A stretch of DNA of 64,000 bases, taken from positions 372,001 to 436,000 of the forward strand of contig NZ_JACAIS010000003.1 of assembly GCF_030325625.1 (NCBI RefSeq), in the 5' to 3' direction. The stretch is from Sphingobacterium sp. N143. Lineage in GTDB: Bacteria; Bacteroidota; Bacteroidia; Sphingobacteriales; Sphingobacteriaceae. Positions 1 to 7,800 of the stretch are shown one piece after another. Every line of letters begins with the position of its first letter. Within the stretch, counting starts at the first letter, position 1. Made by a program: the position numbers and the translations under genes. The notes beneath the pieces are model-generated. The model was not told where the DNA came from and ran no database searches. It saw nothing but the letters and a program-made list of their open reading frames with translations.

Positions 1-1846
1 CATCTACCACCATCTTTTTGGTATCTTCCGTATCGTATAGCCGAGGACCTCGGTAACAGGCCTGCACCCCAGCACCGTAATATTGCATCATCAGTTGTTT
101 ATAATCTTCGAGATGTTCATGCAGCGGTTCCATTACAGCCTCTTTTCCACCGCCCTGATAGGCAGTCAATGGGACAAAGCCCCATCCCATGGAAGGATTT
201 TCCTCCCAAAGTGCATCAAAGATATTTTGGCGATTGAGGATGCGTTGATTTTCACGGGGTAATGAAAAGTTAACCTCGCGATATCCCAGACCTGTCTTAT
301 TGGCACCATCCAAAAAATACCAATCCGGTGAATTGATGTAAATCCCACGCGCATTCAACCAATGATATAGTTCCTTCTGCATATGGAACTGCACCCATTG
401 ACTATCTTCGAGCCCATGATGGCCCGGGTGGTTCGTCGATGCGCATTGATCGCCTGGAAATGGCCCATCATTTTCCCAGATATCAAATCCTGTTCTCTCA
501 AAGAAGGTCTTAATCCTTTTCACATAACCAATACCCCAGTTCGAACCAAAGCATGGCGCATTATTAAAAATCGTACCTCCGGTCTTGCCTGTCTTCGGGT
601 TGATGATATCATCATCCTCACTGATTTTACGAGAACTGAACAGTGAATAGGCTCCAATCTTAATATTTTTGCTATGTGCATAATCGGCTATTTTTTTGAG
701 GTTGGCCAGGTTTCCTGCTGTTGTATCTTCCATATTGACATGACTACCAAAGCTCAGAATCAGCGCTTCATACCCCGTAGCAACACATTGGTCAATGGCA
801 GTATACACCTGCTCGTCCGTTTTACTCACCAGATGCATAAAAATTGGATTGGCTGTTGTCCAGGGTGCTATGGCCCGGTACATTTTACGTATGGCCAGTC
901 CCCTGCGTTCCCGATCGTAACTATCCATCATCAGCTCCCAAGACCGGATCGAATTGAAATGATCTTGAGGTGACAAGTTAAGGCCAACCCCTGCTGTTGG
1001 GTATATTTCGAGAATGGCCGGTGTGGCATAATTGTAATTGATCTGTGAAGTATAGCTGGAATCCGCTTTCCAATGTAAAGACTGATCGCTCAGGTGATAC
1101 CGCATGGCATTATTGAACGCAAAATTGCTTTCAACATACAAGCCATGCTGCTTGTGCATATCTTCCACAGTACCCACCACAGCACTTTCCTCTTCCACCA
1201 TAGCTAGCTTCTCGTGAACCACCTGGTTAACCTGTACCGTCTCTGTCCCCCTATTCTCAATCGTCAGCCACTTACTGATCAGTGGCAATCCATCATAGAT
1301 GGCATAATGTACCTGCACCTCAAGACCTTGGAGCCCTGCTTCTGCAGGAGCTCGGTAAGTCAATGTTAGAGTCTTCCCCCCGGCTCCTTTTTTATGCGTA
1401 GACCACCATTTATCACCATTCCAGGGCAGCAGTGGTTCAAGCGCTGAAATCTCATATTTTAAATACGTAAAATCCGTCGCCTTACCCGTTAAATCAGCCA
1501 TCCACTCTGGCCTCAAATAAGCTTTCTCTTTTTGACCATAGGCGCCGCCGACATTATACCATTTCCCATTGAGCTGTAACTGCGCTTCTGGCTGTACCGC
1601 ACGGATAAGCTGCTGTCCTGTGACCAGATTGGTAAAATCATAACAGAATACATTGGGATGTAGATTAAATGAACGACGAACAAGACCATTTTCCAAAATG
1701 ATATGCTGATCTTTTACCAAGATGCTGGATGCATATTGGCTGGATTGACCGATCATCCAGTCCTGTTGCTGCTGGACTGCTATTTGTGCAAAACCAAAAT
1801 GGGATGCCATAGCGAGCAGCCCGAGGATCAATAACTTCAATTTCAT
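1..1846 (-). CDS. Secreted glycoside hydrolase, alpha-galactosidase-like (partial, C-terminus off the left edge)
   Basis: The minus-strand frame is open from an ATG at 1846 to the window edge, giving about 615 residues with no stop. It begins with a Sec signal peptide (MKLKLLILGL, then a hydrophobic run ending in FGFAQ). The first 300 or so residues read as a beta-rich domain. A barrel-like part follows, with the motif DIWENDGPFPGDQCAS near residue 465 and INSPDWYFLDG about 50 residues later. The WEND acidic pair, aromatic residues and order are reminiscent of clan GH-D enzymes (GH27/GH36), where a barrel aspartate is the nucleophile. I cannot assign a family or substrate. It is divergent from gpsA across a promoter region with a LacI-type palindrome. 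The missing C-terminus and unseen neighbours limit the call. Confidence 0.7.
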   Translation of the reverse strand, partial: MKLKLLILGLLAMASHFGFAQIAVQQQQDWMIGQSSQYASSILVKDQHIILENGLVRRSFNLHPNVFCYDFTNLVTGQQLIRAVQPEAQLQLNGKWYNVGGAYGQKEKAYLRPEWMADLTGKATDFTYLKYEISALEPLLPWNGDKWWSTHKKGAGGKTLTLTYRAPAEAGLQGLEVQVHYAIYDGLPLISKWLTIENRGTETVQVNQVVHEKLAMVEEESAVVGTVEDMHKQHGLYVESNFAFNNAMRYHLSDQSLHWKADSSYTSQINYNYATPAILEIYPTAGVGLNLSPQDHFNSIRSWELMMDSYDRERRGLAIRKMYRAIAPWTTANPIFMHLVSKTDEQVYTAIDQCVATGYEALILSFGSHVNMEDTTAGNLANLKKIADYAHSKNIKIGAYSLFSSRKISEDDDIINPKTGKTGGTIFNNAPCFGSNWGIGYVKRIKTFFERTGFDIWENDGPFPGDQCASTNHPGHHGLEDSQWVQFHMQKELYHWLNARGIYINSPDWYFLDGANKTGLGYREVNFSLPRENQRILNRQNIFDALWEENPSMGWGFVPLTAYQGGGKEAVMEPLHEHLEDYKQLMMQYYGAGVQACYRGPRLYDTEDTKKMVVD

Positions 1847-2033
1847 TAGTTTATAAATTACAGTACGGGTATTATGCAATAAATCAAGCAAACCATATTT
1901 ATCAATAATCACTGCAATTTCTACTGATATGCTGCAAAATCTATTGTTCAATTGGTTCACACTATTCCCTGGTTTATAGGAAGATTGAAGTAAGATAGCA
2001 GAATTAATCAACCTGTGAAAGAAAGATAGCAAT

Positions 2034-2045
2034 GCAATCGATTGC
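2034..2045. promoter_or_regulatory. 12-bp palindrome, candidate LacI-family operator
   Basis: GCAATCGATTGC is a perfect palindrome with a central CG, the usual form of LacI/GalR-family operators. It lies between the divergent glycoside hydrolase (start 1846) and gpsA, about 90 bp upstream of the gpsA -7 box. No LacI-type gene lies in the window, so the regulator is unknown. Confidence 0.4.
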
Positions 2046-2134
2046 TTAAAATAAAAAGCAACATAAATTCTTAATAAATAGATTTGATATAGCCAAAGTC
2101 AACCCATTTATTAGGAAAACCCATTCATTTTTCT

Positions 2135-2142
2135 TATATTTG
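2135..2142 (+). promoter_or_regulatory. Bacteroidota-type -7 promoter box for gpsA
   Basis: TATATTTG matches the Bacteroidota -7 consensus TAnnTTTG exactly. No clear -33 TTTG is seen at the expected spacing. Transcription would start near 2148, downstream of the most upstream in-frame start (TTG at 2140), which overlaps this box. This argues for a start further down in gpsA. Confidence 0.6.
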
Positions 2143-2202
2143 TATATAAACATTCGAAAATTAGCTCGGTTTACCTACCGTTTGCGCAATAATCTCAATG
2201 AT

Positions 2203-3192
2203 TTGAAAGAAATAAGTATTATAGGTGGTGGCAGTTGGGCCACTGCACTAGTAAAAATTTTAACAGAGAACAAAATCCGCGTATATTGGTATCTGCGTCG
2301 GCAGATGCAAGTGGAAGCAGTCAACGACTTAGCCCGTAATCCAGATTACCTTAGTTTTGTCCCGCTGGATAAAACTTATATCGAGGCCTCCACCAACCTT
2401 GAACAGGTCATCTCCAGCAGCGAGCATCTCCTCTTTGTCATTCCTAGTGCCCACCTTCCTACCCTATGCCAGCAGATTGATCCACAACTGCTCAAAGATA
2501 AAATGATCATATCTTCTATAAAAGGTACTGTAGGGCCTGACAATCTTCTTCCATCAGCTTATTTAGCCCATATATTTTCCATATTACAGGTACAACAAGC
2601 CATTCTCGCGGGCCCATGCCATGCCGAGGAAATTGGTATGGGTAAAAAGACCTATATGACCATCTGCTCTGGCAATAAACCATTGCGCCAAGCGCTGATG
2701 AAAGCTTTTGACTCGTCCTATATGCAGGTACAACCACATGAGGATCTTATCGGTGTAGAATATGCTGCCATTTATAAGAATGTTGTCGGTTTGGTGTGTG
2801 GCATGGCTAAAGGCATGAACTATGGCGATAATTTTACAGCTGTCATTGTGGCCAATGCCATCCACGAGCTCAATCTGCTGCTCAAACAGCTGCATCACAG
2901 TGATACCCGTGTGGCATGTTCAAGTTATCTAGGAGATCTCTTTGCAACGGTTTACTCTGAGCATAGCCGCAATCGTACTTTTGGCACCTTCATCGGGCAG
3001 GGATATAATGTAGCCCAGGCGGAGGAGATCATGTCCATGGTAGCCGAGGGGTATACCGCTACCAAAGGACTTTATCACACGGCCATGTCCCATGGCCTCA
3101 ACTTACCCATTTTAAACACGGCATACCGGGTATTATATAACCATATGCCGGTGAGTACAGAATTTAAACTATTAGAAAGGAGCATGATTTGA
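2203..3192 (+). CDS. gpsA: NAD(P)-dependent glycerol-3-phosphate dehydrogenase (GpsA)
   Basis: Cytoplasmic enzyme that interconverts dihydroxyacetone phosphate and sn-glycerol-3-phosphate. The N-terminal Rossmann motif is IIGGGSWATAL. The C-terminal domain has EYAAIYKNVVGL, with the family's catalytic lysine, then GDNFTAVIV and SRNRTFG, all standard GpsA signatures. I place the start at TTG 2203, which puts the usual 3-4 residues before the nucleotide-binding strand. An in-frame TTG at 2182 is the alternative, and the one at 2140 lies in the promoter. The stop overlaps the next gene's start (TGATG), so the two are probably translated together. Next to a glucosylglycerol-phosphate synthase-like gene, its likely job is to supply glycerol-3-phosphate for solute synthesis. 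It may also serve phospholipid synthesis. Confidence 0.9.
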   Translation: MKEISIIGGGSWATALVKILTENKIRVYWYLRRQMQVEAVNDLARNPDYLSFVPLDKTYIEASTNLEQVISSSEHLLFVIPSAHLPTLCQQIDPQLLKDKMIISSIKGTVGPDNLLPSAYLAHIFSILQVQQAILAGPCHAEEIGMGKKTYMTICSGNKPLRQALMKAFDSSYMQVQPHEDLIGVEYAAIYKNVVGLVCGMAKGMNYGDNFTAVIVANAIHELNLLLKQLHHSDTRVACSSYLGDLFATVYSEHSRNRTFGTFIGQGYNVAQAEEIMSMVAEGYTATKGLYHTAMSHGLNLPILNTAYRVLYNHMPVSTEFKLLERSMI

Positions 3193-5435
3193 TGTTATTA
3201 GCAACGGATCTGGATGGTACATTTTTAGGCGGCAGCATGGAAAGCCGACTGCGACTGTATCGTTTGATCAAACAAGAAAAAGATATTCAACTGGCATTTG
3301 TAACCGGAAGGGGACTGGAATCCGTCATTCCTTTACTGAATGATCCATTAGTACCCCGTCCCAATTATATCATTGCAGATGTGGGAGCCACAGTGGTCAA
3401 TGGATATTCACTGGATTCCATCGAGCCTTTACAGGGAGAGATCGAGGCCAAATGGCCTTCGGTATACCCTATTCGGCAACAACTATTGGAAATTTCCAAT
3501 CTGGTTTACCAAGAAGTCCCCCAACAGCGACGCTGTTCATTTTATTACGACAAAGAAGTGGATATGGCCGCGATCCATACAGTAGCGGATAACTATGCCT
3601 GTGATGTGATCACTTCAGTGGACAAATATTTGGACATCTTGCCCAAAGGGGTTAATAAAGGGAGCACACTTCGGGCCCTGATTCAGACTTTAGGCATAGC
3701 TGATGAAGATGTGCTGGTCGCCGGTGACACCCTCAATGACCTGTCCTTATACGAAGTTGGTCTGAAGGGTGTGGTGGTTGGTCAGGCTGAACCGGCCCTT
3801 ATCAAACAGACGGCTGAGCTGTCACAGGTTTATCAAGCAGAGGAGCCTGGTGCAGGCGGCATTTTGGAAGCCATTGCCCACTTTGAAACTTTAAAGAAAT
3901 ATTATCCGAATCCAAAAGGGAAAAAGCCCGCATCGCGCAAGAAAAGCAGTAACCAGTTGGTTGTTGTTTACCATAGACTACCTTTTGAACAGCAAGTTTT
4001 CAATGGTAAGACCGTTCGGGTTCCGCCCAAGAGTCCCAATGGTATCATCCCTTCTCTATTGGGATTATTTGAAAAGGGGCGTTCAGGTCTTTGGATCGGT
4101 GAAGAAGAACTGCAGGAAGATATGCCTGAAGTACCTAATCAACTCATTGATGAGGCACGTTACCCCAACCTTGTTGCTTCCACGATCAGCTTACCCAAAG
4201 AGGATATCGACCAATTTTACCGTGTATTTTCGAAGGAAGCATTTTGGCCTACTATATTTTCATTTGTGGATAAGGCCAAATTTAACCATGGCGACTGGGA
4301 GCATTATTTGAAGATCAACCGTCTTTTTGCCGAACGTATTGCACGGGAGGCCGATCCTGATGCACTTATCTGGATACATGAATACAACCTCTGGATGGTT
4401 CCAGCTTACCTAAAGGCTCTACGTCCCGACTTGAAAATTGGTTTTTTCCACCACACTTCTTTCCCAGCAGCTGATATATTTAATATACTCCCCTGGCGAA
4501 AGGAAATCATTGGGAGTCTCTTGCTCTGTGACTTTATCAGTTTTCATATTCCACGGTATGTGGAGAATTTTATTGATGTCCTGCGCAGCCATACTCCCTT
4601 TAAAGTACTTAAACGCATCAATGCCGCCAAGCAATTTCTGACCTACAGTTGCGCCCTGGGACTGGATCAGATGACAAAGATAATCGAAGTGGACGGCAGG
4701 CAGATCCGTTTGGGGGCACAACCTGTCGGTGTCAATATGGAAAAGATCGAACGCATCTTGAGTACAGCAGATATACGTTCCAAAATCAGTGAAATAAAAA
4801 CCCATAAACAGGTCATGGACCGAAAAACCATCCTATCGGTGGAGCGTTTGGATTATGTGAAGGGACCGCTGGAAAAAATACAGGCTTTTGGTGCTTTTCT
4901 GGACGAGTACCCAGAATTCAGGGAAAAGGTTGAGCTCATCAATATTTGTACACCGCCATCAAAAGGGATGTCTATTTACGATGATATCCGGGACGATGTA
5001 CACCGAGCTGTAGGAGAAATAAATGGTAAATATTCAACGATGGATTGGGTTCCAATCCAATATTTTTACCGGGCATTACCGTTTGAAGAAGTGGTAAGTC
5101 TGTACGGTACGAGCGACATAGCCTGGATTACGCCGCTTCGCGACGGGCTCAATCTAGTTGCTAAGGAATACATCGCCGTACAGGGTATATTGGAAGGAGA
5201 TGGCGCACTGGTGCTTTCCGAATTTGCAGGGGCCTCTGTTGAGCTTCCTTATGCCATATTGACCAACCCTTATGACCCCAAAAGTATGAAAGAAGGACTC
5301 TTGAAGGCATTGCTCATGCCCGAAGAAGAACGTACCGTCCGTGTCAACAGATCCTATGATCAGGTTAAATACTATGATATCCATTATTGGGGCCGCGATT
5401 TTGTCAAAGAACTTGAAAGGGCCACAGTCAGATAA
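3192..5435 (+). CDS. ggpPS: Bifunctional glucosylglycerol-phosphate phosphatase/synthase (HAD + GT20 fusion)
   Basis: Residues 1-235 are a HAD phosphatase of the sucrose/trehalose-phosphatase type: DLDGT (7-11), TGRG (39-42), a lysine near 154 and GDTLND (179-184). A basic linker near 242-254 leads to a GT20 glycosyltransferase to residue 747, with [11 protein letters not shown] (395-405), ERLDYVKG (552-559) and [14 protein letters not shown] (648-661). The GT20 part has [19 protein letters not shown] and [10 protein letters not shown] where trehalose-phosphate synthases read roughly FLHTPFPSSE and FHTYDY. As I recall them, glucosylglycerol-phosphate synthases carry the former. GgpS joins ADP-glucose to glycerol-3-phosphate and the phosphatase releases glucosylglycerol, an osmolyte. 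The overlap with gpsA, which makes one substrate, fits. A phosphatase-first order is also known from Pseudomonas GgpPS. The alternative is a trehalose-phosphate synthase/phosphatase. Start: ATG 3192, with GGAG nine bases upstream. Confidence 0.8.
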   Translation: MLLATDLDGTFLGGSMESRLRLYRLIKQEKDIQLAFVTGRGLESVIPLLNDPLVPRPNYIIADVGATVVNGYSLDSIEPLQGEIEAKWPSVYPIRQQLLEISNLVYQEVPQQRRCSFYYDKEVDMAAIHTVADNYACDVITSVDKYLDILPKGVNKGSTLRALIQTLGIADEDVLVAGDTLNDLSLYEVGLKGVVVGQAEPALIKQTAELSQVYQAEEPGAGGILEAIAHFETLKKYYPNPKGKKPASRKKSSNQLVVVYHRLPFEQQVFNGKTVRVPPKSPNGIIPSLLGLFEKGRSGLWIGEEELQEDMPEVPNQLIDEARYPNLVASTISLPKEDIDQFYRVFSKEAFWPTIFSFVDKAKFNHGDWEHYLKINRLFAERIAREADPDALIWIHEYNLWMVPAYLKALRPDLKIGFFHHTSFPAADIFNILPWRKEIIGSLLLCDFISFHIPRYVENFIDVLRSHTPFKVLKRINAAKQFLTYSCALGLDQMTKIIEVDGRQIRLGAQPVGVNMEKIERILSTADIRSKISEIKTHKQVMDRKTILSVERLDYVKGPLEKIQAFGAFLDEYPEFREKVELINICTPPSKGMSIYDDIRDDVHRAVGEINGKYSTMDWVPIQYFYRALPFEEVVSLYGTSDIAWITPLRDGLNLVAKEYIAVQGILEGDGALVLSEFAGASVELPYAILTNPYDPKSMKEGLLKALLMPEEERTVRVNRSYDQVKYYDIHYWGRDFVKELERATVR

Positions 5436-5480
5436 CAAGGCAAATAAAGTAAAAAACAAGAATTACAAAGTCCTCAAAAT

Positions 5481-5537
5481 ATCGAAATGCCCCGATGTCA
5501 GATCAAAAGTTTTGATCTGACATCGGGGCATTTCGAT
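5481..5537. repeat. Perfect 28-bp inverted repeat between convergent operons
   Basis: The arms at 5481-5508 and 5510-5537 are exact reverse complements around a single G. The arms include a GC-rich CCCCGATG core, and the centre reads AAAAGTTTT. It lies between the 3' ends of ggpPS and the fol operon, so a bidirectional terminator is the simplest reading, though neither side has a long T run. The stem is unusually long and perfect for that role. Confidence 0.75.
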
Positions 5538-5547
5538 AAGGATATGC

Positions 5548-6324
5548 TTATTCCCGGGTGAATATTTCAGGTTGAAGTTCTTTCACAAAGCCAGCCAAGA
5601 ATGGAAGTTCTACCATATCCTTCGTATCGATAATACGTCCATTAAAGGTAATCACGTCAAGATCAATTACGCGGGGGGCATTTTTGTTCACTGTTCGCAC
5701 CCGCCCCATCTTTAATTCGATCTGCTTCAATCTAGCCTGCAATTGGATCAGCGGTAAGTTCGTATGCAGTAAAAGTGCGGCATTCAAAAAATCAGGCTGC
5801 GCTTCAAATTTCAGCGGTTTGGTACAGATACATGCTGTCTGATTTTCTATTGTTCCCAATTCACGAAGATATCCGATCACCTTGGTCATATTTTCTTCAG
5901 CGTCAATATTTGAGCCAAGGGCAATCAATGCCCTGTGTAGGCGATCTTTACCAGATATCTTGACTTTGACATTATCAGCAAACCGCAGTGCATGTGGTTT
6001 TTCGACAACGACTTTGATAGCCTGAATTGTTTCATTAAAACCAGCGATAGTCTGATATATTTTATCGGCGAGTGTTTCGATCAGATGGAATGATTGATTG
6101 TCAACTAAGCTGATGATCAATTTGGTCAGGTGCTTATAATCTGGGGCATATGCCACATCATCTGCCTGCACTGCCTGCTCAGCATCATATTTAAAGGAAA
6201 AGGATATCACCAAATCTTGTAGTTTTTCTTTCTCCCAATCGAGGTAACCGATATAGGCCCGTAAGCGCAAATGATCTATTTTCACTTTGAGCAATTTTGT
6301 AGATGATATGAGCGATTTATGCAT
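5548..6324 (-). CDS. FolX/FolB-type pterin enzyme fused to HPPK (FolK)
   Basis: Two folate enzymes in one 258-residue chain. Residues 13-126 are in the dihydroneopterin aldolase/epimerase family: LRLRAYIG near 19, LIETLAD near 81 and KPHALRFADNVKV near 109. The LRLR-[TA]-[FY]-IG and HALR[FY]AD-[SN]-V pattern matches E. coli FolX, as I recall it, better than FolB. FolX epimerises dihydroneopterin triphosphate to dihydromonapterin triphosphate; FolB makes 6-hydroxymethyl-dihydropterin. Residues 131-258 are a short pyrophosphokinase (HPPK) domain with ALGSNI and KNAPRVIDLDVI (214-225), which fits the HPPK signature. The usual C-terminal HERxFVLxPL segment is not recognisable, so this HPPK is divergent. 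It is the last gene of the operon, 42 bases after folM. Confidence 0.8.
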   Translation of the reverse strand: MHKSLISSTKLLKVKIDHLRLRAYIGYLDWEKEKLQDLVISFSFKYDAEQAVQADDVAYAPDYKHLTKLIISLVDNQSFHLIETLADKIYQTIAGFNETIQAIKVVVEKPHALRFADNVKVKISGKDRLHRALIALGSNIDAEENMTKVIGYLRELGTIENQTACICTKPLKFEAQPDFLNAALLLHTNLPLIQLQARLKQIELKMGRVRTVNKNAPRVIDLDVITFNGRIIDTKDMVELPFLAGFVKELQPEIFTRE

Positions 6325-6366
6325 ATGTTGTCGTGTTTATCTCTAACCCGTTTTTCAGTCCATTGA

Positions 6367-7098
6367 TCAAGTGGCCAGATGTTCACCACCGTCGATAAAC
6401 AAAAATTGCCCGGTAATGAACGTACTCTCCACCAAAAACTGCACTGCTTTTTGGATATCCTCCAGTTTGCCGACACGTCTCAGCGGAATACCTTCGGCCA
6501 GTTCCATTAAATATTGATTATTTTTCCCTTTTGGAGGAAGAATCAGTCCTGGACAGATACCGTTTACCCGTATGGCTGGAGCAAGGCTCACCGCCGCCAT
6601 ACGGGTAAATTCAGCAAGCAGCTTTTTAGCCAATAAATAATCCAGATAATCGCTTTGGTCACGGGTAATTTTTGTATCCAAAAGATTGATCACAACACCC
6701 GAACCGAATATCCGCGCAAAAGATTTGGTCAAAAGATAGGCCCCTTCAAAATTACTTTTGATCTCCCTGTTGAACAGTGTAGCACCTTTATCCTGTATTC
6801 CAGAAGGAATGTATTCTGAGGCACTGTTGACCAAGATCTCCAGTGTCATTCCTTTTGCTTTCATATCGGCCAATATTTGATCATAATCATTGTGTGCTAA
6901 AAAATCAAATTGCAGCAAGCTTGCCTTACGGCCCATGGCTTCAATTACCCCCTGTAGCAGTTCGGCTGCCTGACGTGATTTTCTATAATGCAAAACAATG
7001 TGATACCCCATTTTGGCCAAATGCAGTGCTATACTTTTACCAATCCGGTCGGCAGCCCCCGTAACTAAGGCATAATGATCATGTTTTGTCTTTGTCAT
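6367..7098 (-). CDS. folM: Pteridine reductase-like SDR (FolM, dihydromonapterin reductase)
   Basis: NADPH-dependent short-chain reductase predicted to reduce dihydropterins. The cofactor motif is TGAADRIG (13-20), with arginine where most SDRs have glycine; this TGxxxRxG form marks pteridine reductases such as PTR1 and FolM. A catalytic triad Asp141, Tyr154, Lys158 keeps the 13- and 4-residue spacing of Leishmania PTR1 (Asp181, Tyr194, Lys198). PxxF/G positions (ICPGLILP) and FLFIDGGEHL close the fold. Its ATG overlaps the stop of the flavin reductase (TAATG), and a GGAGG lies seven bases upstream. With folE and a FolX-like domain in the same operon, the most likely product is tetrahydromonapterin. 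Dihydrofolate reduction as a side role is possible. Confidence 0.82.
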   Translation of the reverse strand: MTKTKHDHYALVTGAADRIGKSIALHLAKMGYHIVLHYRKSRQAAELLQGVIEAMGRKASLLQFDFLAHNDYDQILADMKAKGMTLEILVNSASEYIPSGIQDKGATLFNREIKSNFEGAYLLTKSFARIFGSGVVINLLDTKITRDQSDYLDYLLAKKLLAEFTRMAAVSLAPAIRVNGICPGLILPPKGKNNQYLMELAEGIPLRRVGKLEDIQKAVQFLVESTFITGQFLFIDGGEHLAT

Positions 7099-7766
7099 TA
7101 AAATTCCTCCCGTATTATGGCCGATTCATGCACTCCCAATGCATGTAGCGTCGACTGGATTGCATCCATCATTGGATCTGGTCCGCATAAGTAGATATAG
7201 GGCAATTGTGTGTCCATATATTTCCGGAGTATTTTTTCAGTGATATATCCATGTTCATACCCTGGTAGTTCTTCTTCAGAAAGTACATTGACAAAATGAT
7301 CACCAAGAAGCTTACTGAAATAAGCATCTTCAATAATGTCAGCACTTGTTTTATTAGCAAAGAGCAGTCTGTTGTTTCCTATTTTACCTTCTTTATCGAG
7401 CTGACGAAAGATCGCAATAAACGGGGTCACCCCGGCCCCACCTGCGATGAAAAGTCCTTCCCCCTTGTATGCAATGGCACCAAAAACATCATGCAGGATA
7501 AGTTCATCTCCTGGGACCAAAGAAAGTAATTGATTGGTCACCCCTTGTCGTTCGGGATAGGTTTTGATACTGAATTCCAGATCATCATCACCTGGCAAGG
7601 AGGTAAAGGTAAAGGCCCGTAGCTTATCCGTCCATCCAAGTTTATTGATCGAGATATCTGCAGCCTGTCCCGGACAGAAAGTCAATGTTTGTGGTTTTTC
7701 AAGCCGGATCCGCAATACATCGTGTGTCAGATGTGAAATACTTTTTACTTTTATGAGTTGTCCCAT
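7098..7766 (-). CDS. FAD-binding ferredoxin/flavodoxin reductase-family protein
   Basis: A 222-residue flavin reductase of the ferredoxin-NADP reductase superfamily without an iron-sulfur domain. RAFTFTS (50-56) is the FAD-binding RxYS-type motif, GGAGVTPF (109-116) binds the nicotinamide part of NAD(P)H, and CGPDPMM (194-200) is the conserved C-terminal motif. It sits between folE and folM, with a one-base overlap into folM, so it should be co-expressed with pterin synthesis. Its electron acceptor cannot be told from the sequence. A GGAGGG four bases before the ATG is a strong Shine-Dalgarno site, which is uncommon in this phylum. Confidence 0.85.
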   Translation of the reverse strand: MGQLIKVKSISHLTHDVLRIRLEKPQTLTFCPGQAADISINKLGWTDKLRAFTFTSLPGDDDLEFSIKTYPERQGVTNQLLSLVPGDELILHDVFGAIAYKGEGLFIAGGAGVTPFIAIFRQLDKEGKIGNNRLLFANKTSADIIEDAYFSKLLGDHFVNVLSEEELPGYEHGYITEKILRKYMDTQLPYIYLCGPDPMMDAIQSTLHALGVHESAIIREEF

Positions 7767-7770
7767 ATTT

Positions 7771-7777
7771 CCCTCCT
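7771..7777 (-). promoter_or_regulatory. Strong Shine-Dalgarno site before the flavin reductase
   Basis: On the minus strand AGGAGGG precedes the ATG at 7766 by four bases. Bacteroidota genes usually lack such sites. A second GGAGG (7106-7110) precedes folM by seven bases, inside the end of the flavin reductase gene. Confidence 0.6.
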
Positions 7778-7800
7778 TTCTCTTGATTGAATTATACCTA

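Noticed and set aside
383..973. Plus-strand open frames at the left edge
   Set aside because: They lie antisense to the partial glycoside hydrolase, which has a signal peptide and enzyme motifs, and they show no protein features of their own.
3189..5435. Trehalose-phosphate synthase/phosphatase (OtsA/OtsB) label
   Set aside because: The [17 protein letters not shown] and [10 protein letters not shown] segments and the gpsA overlap fit glucosylglycerol-phosphate synthase better. Trehalose synthesis remains the alternative.
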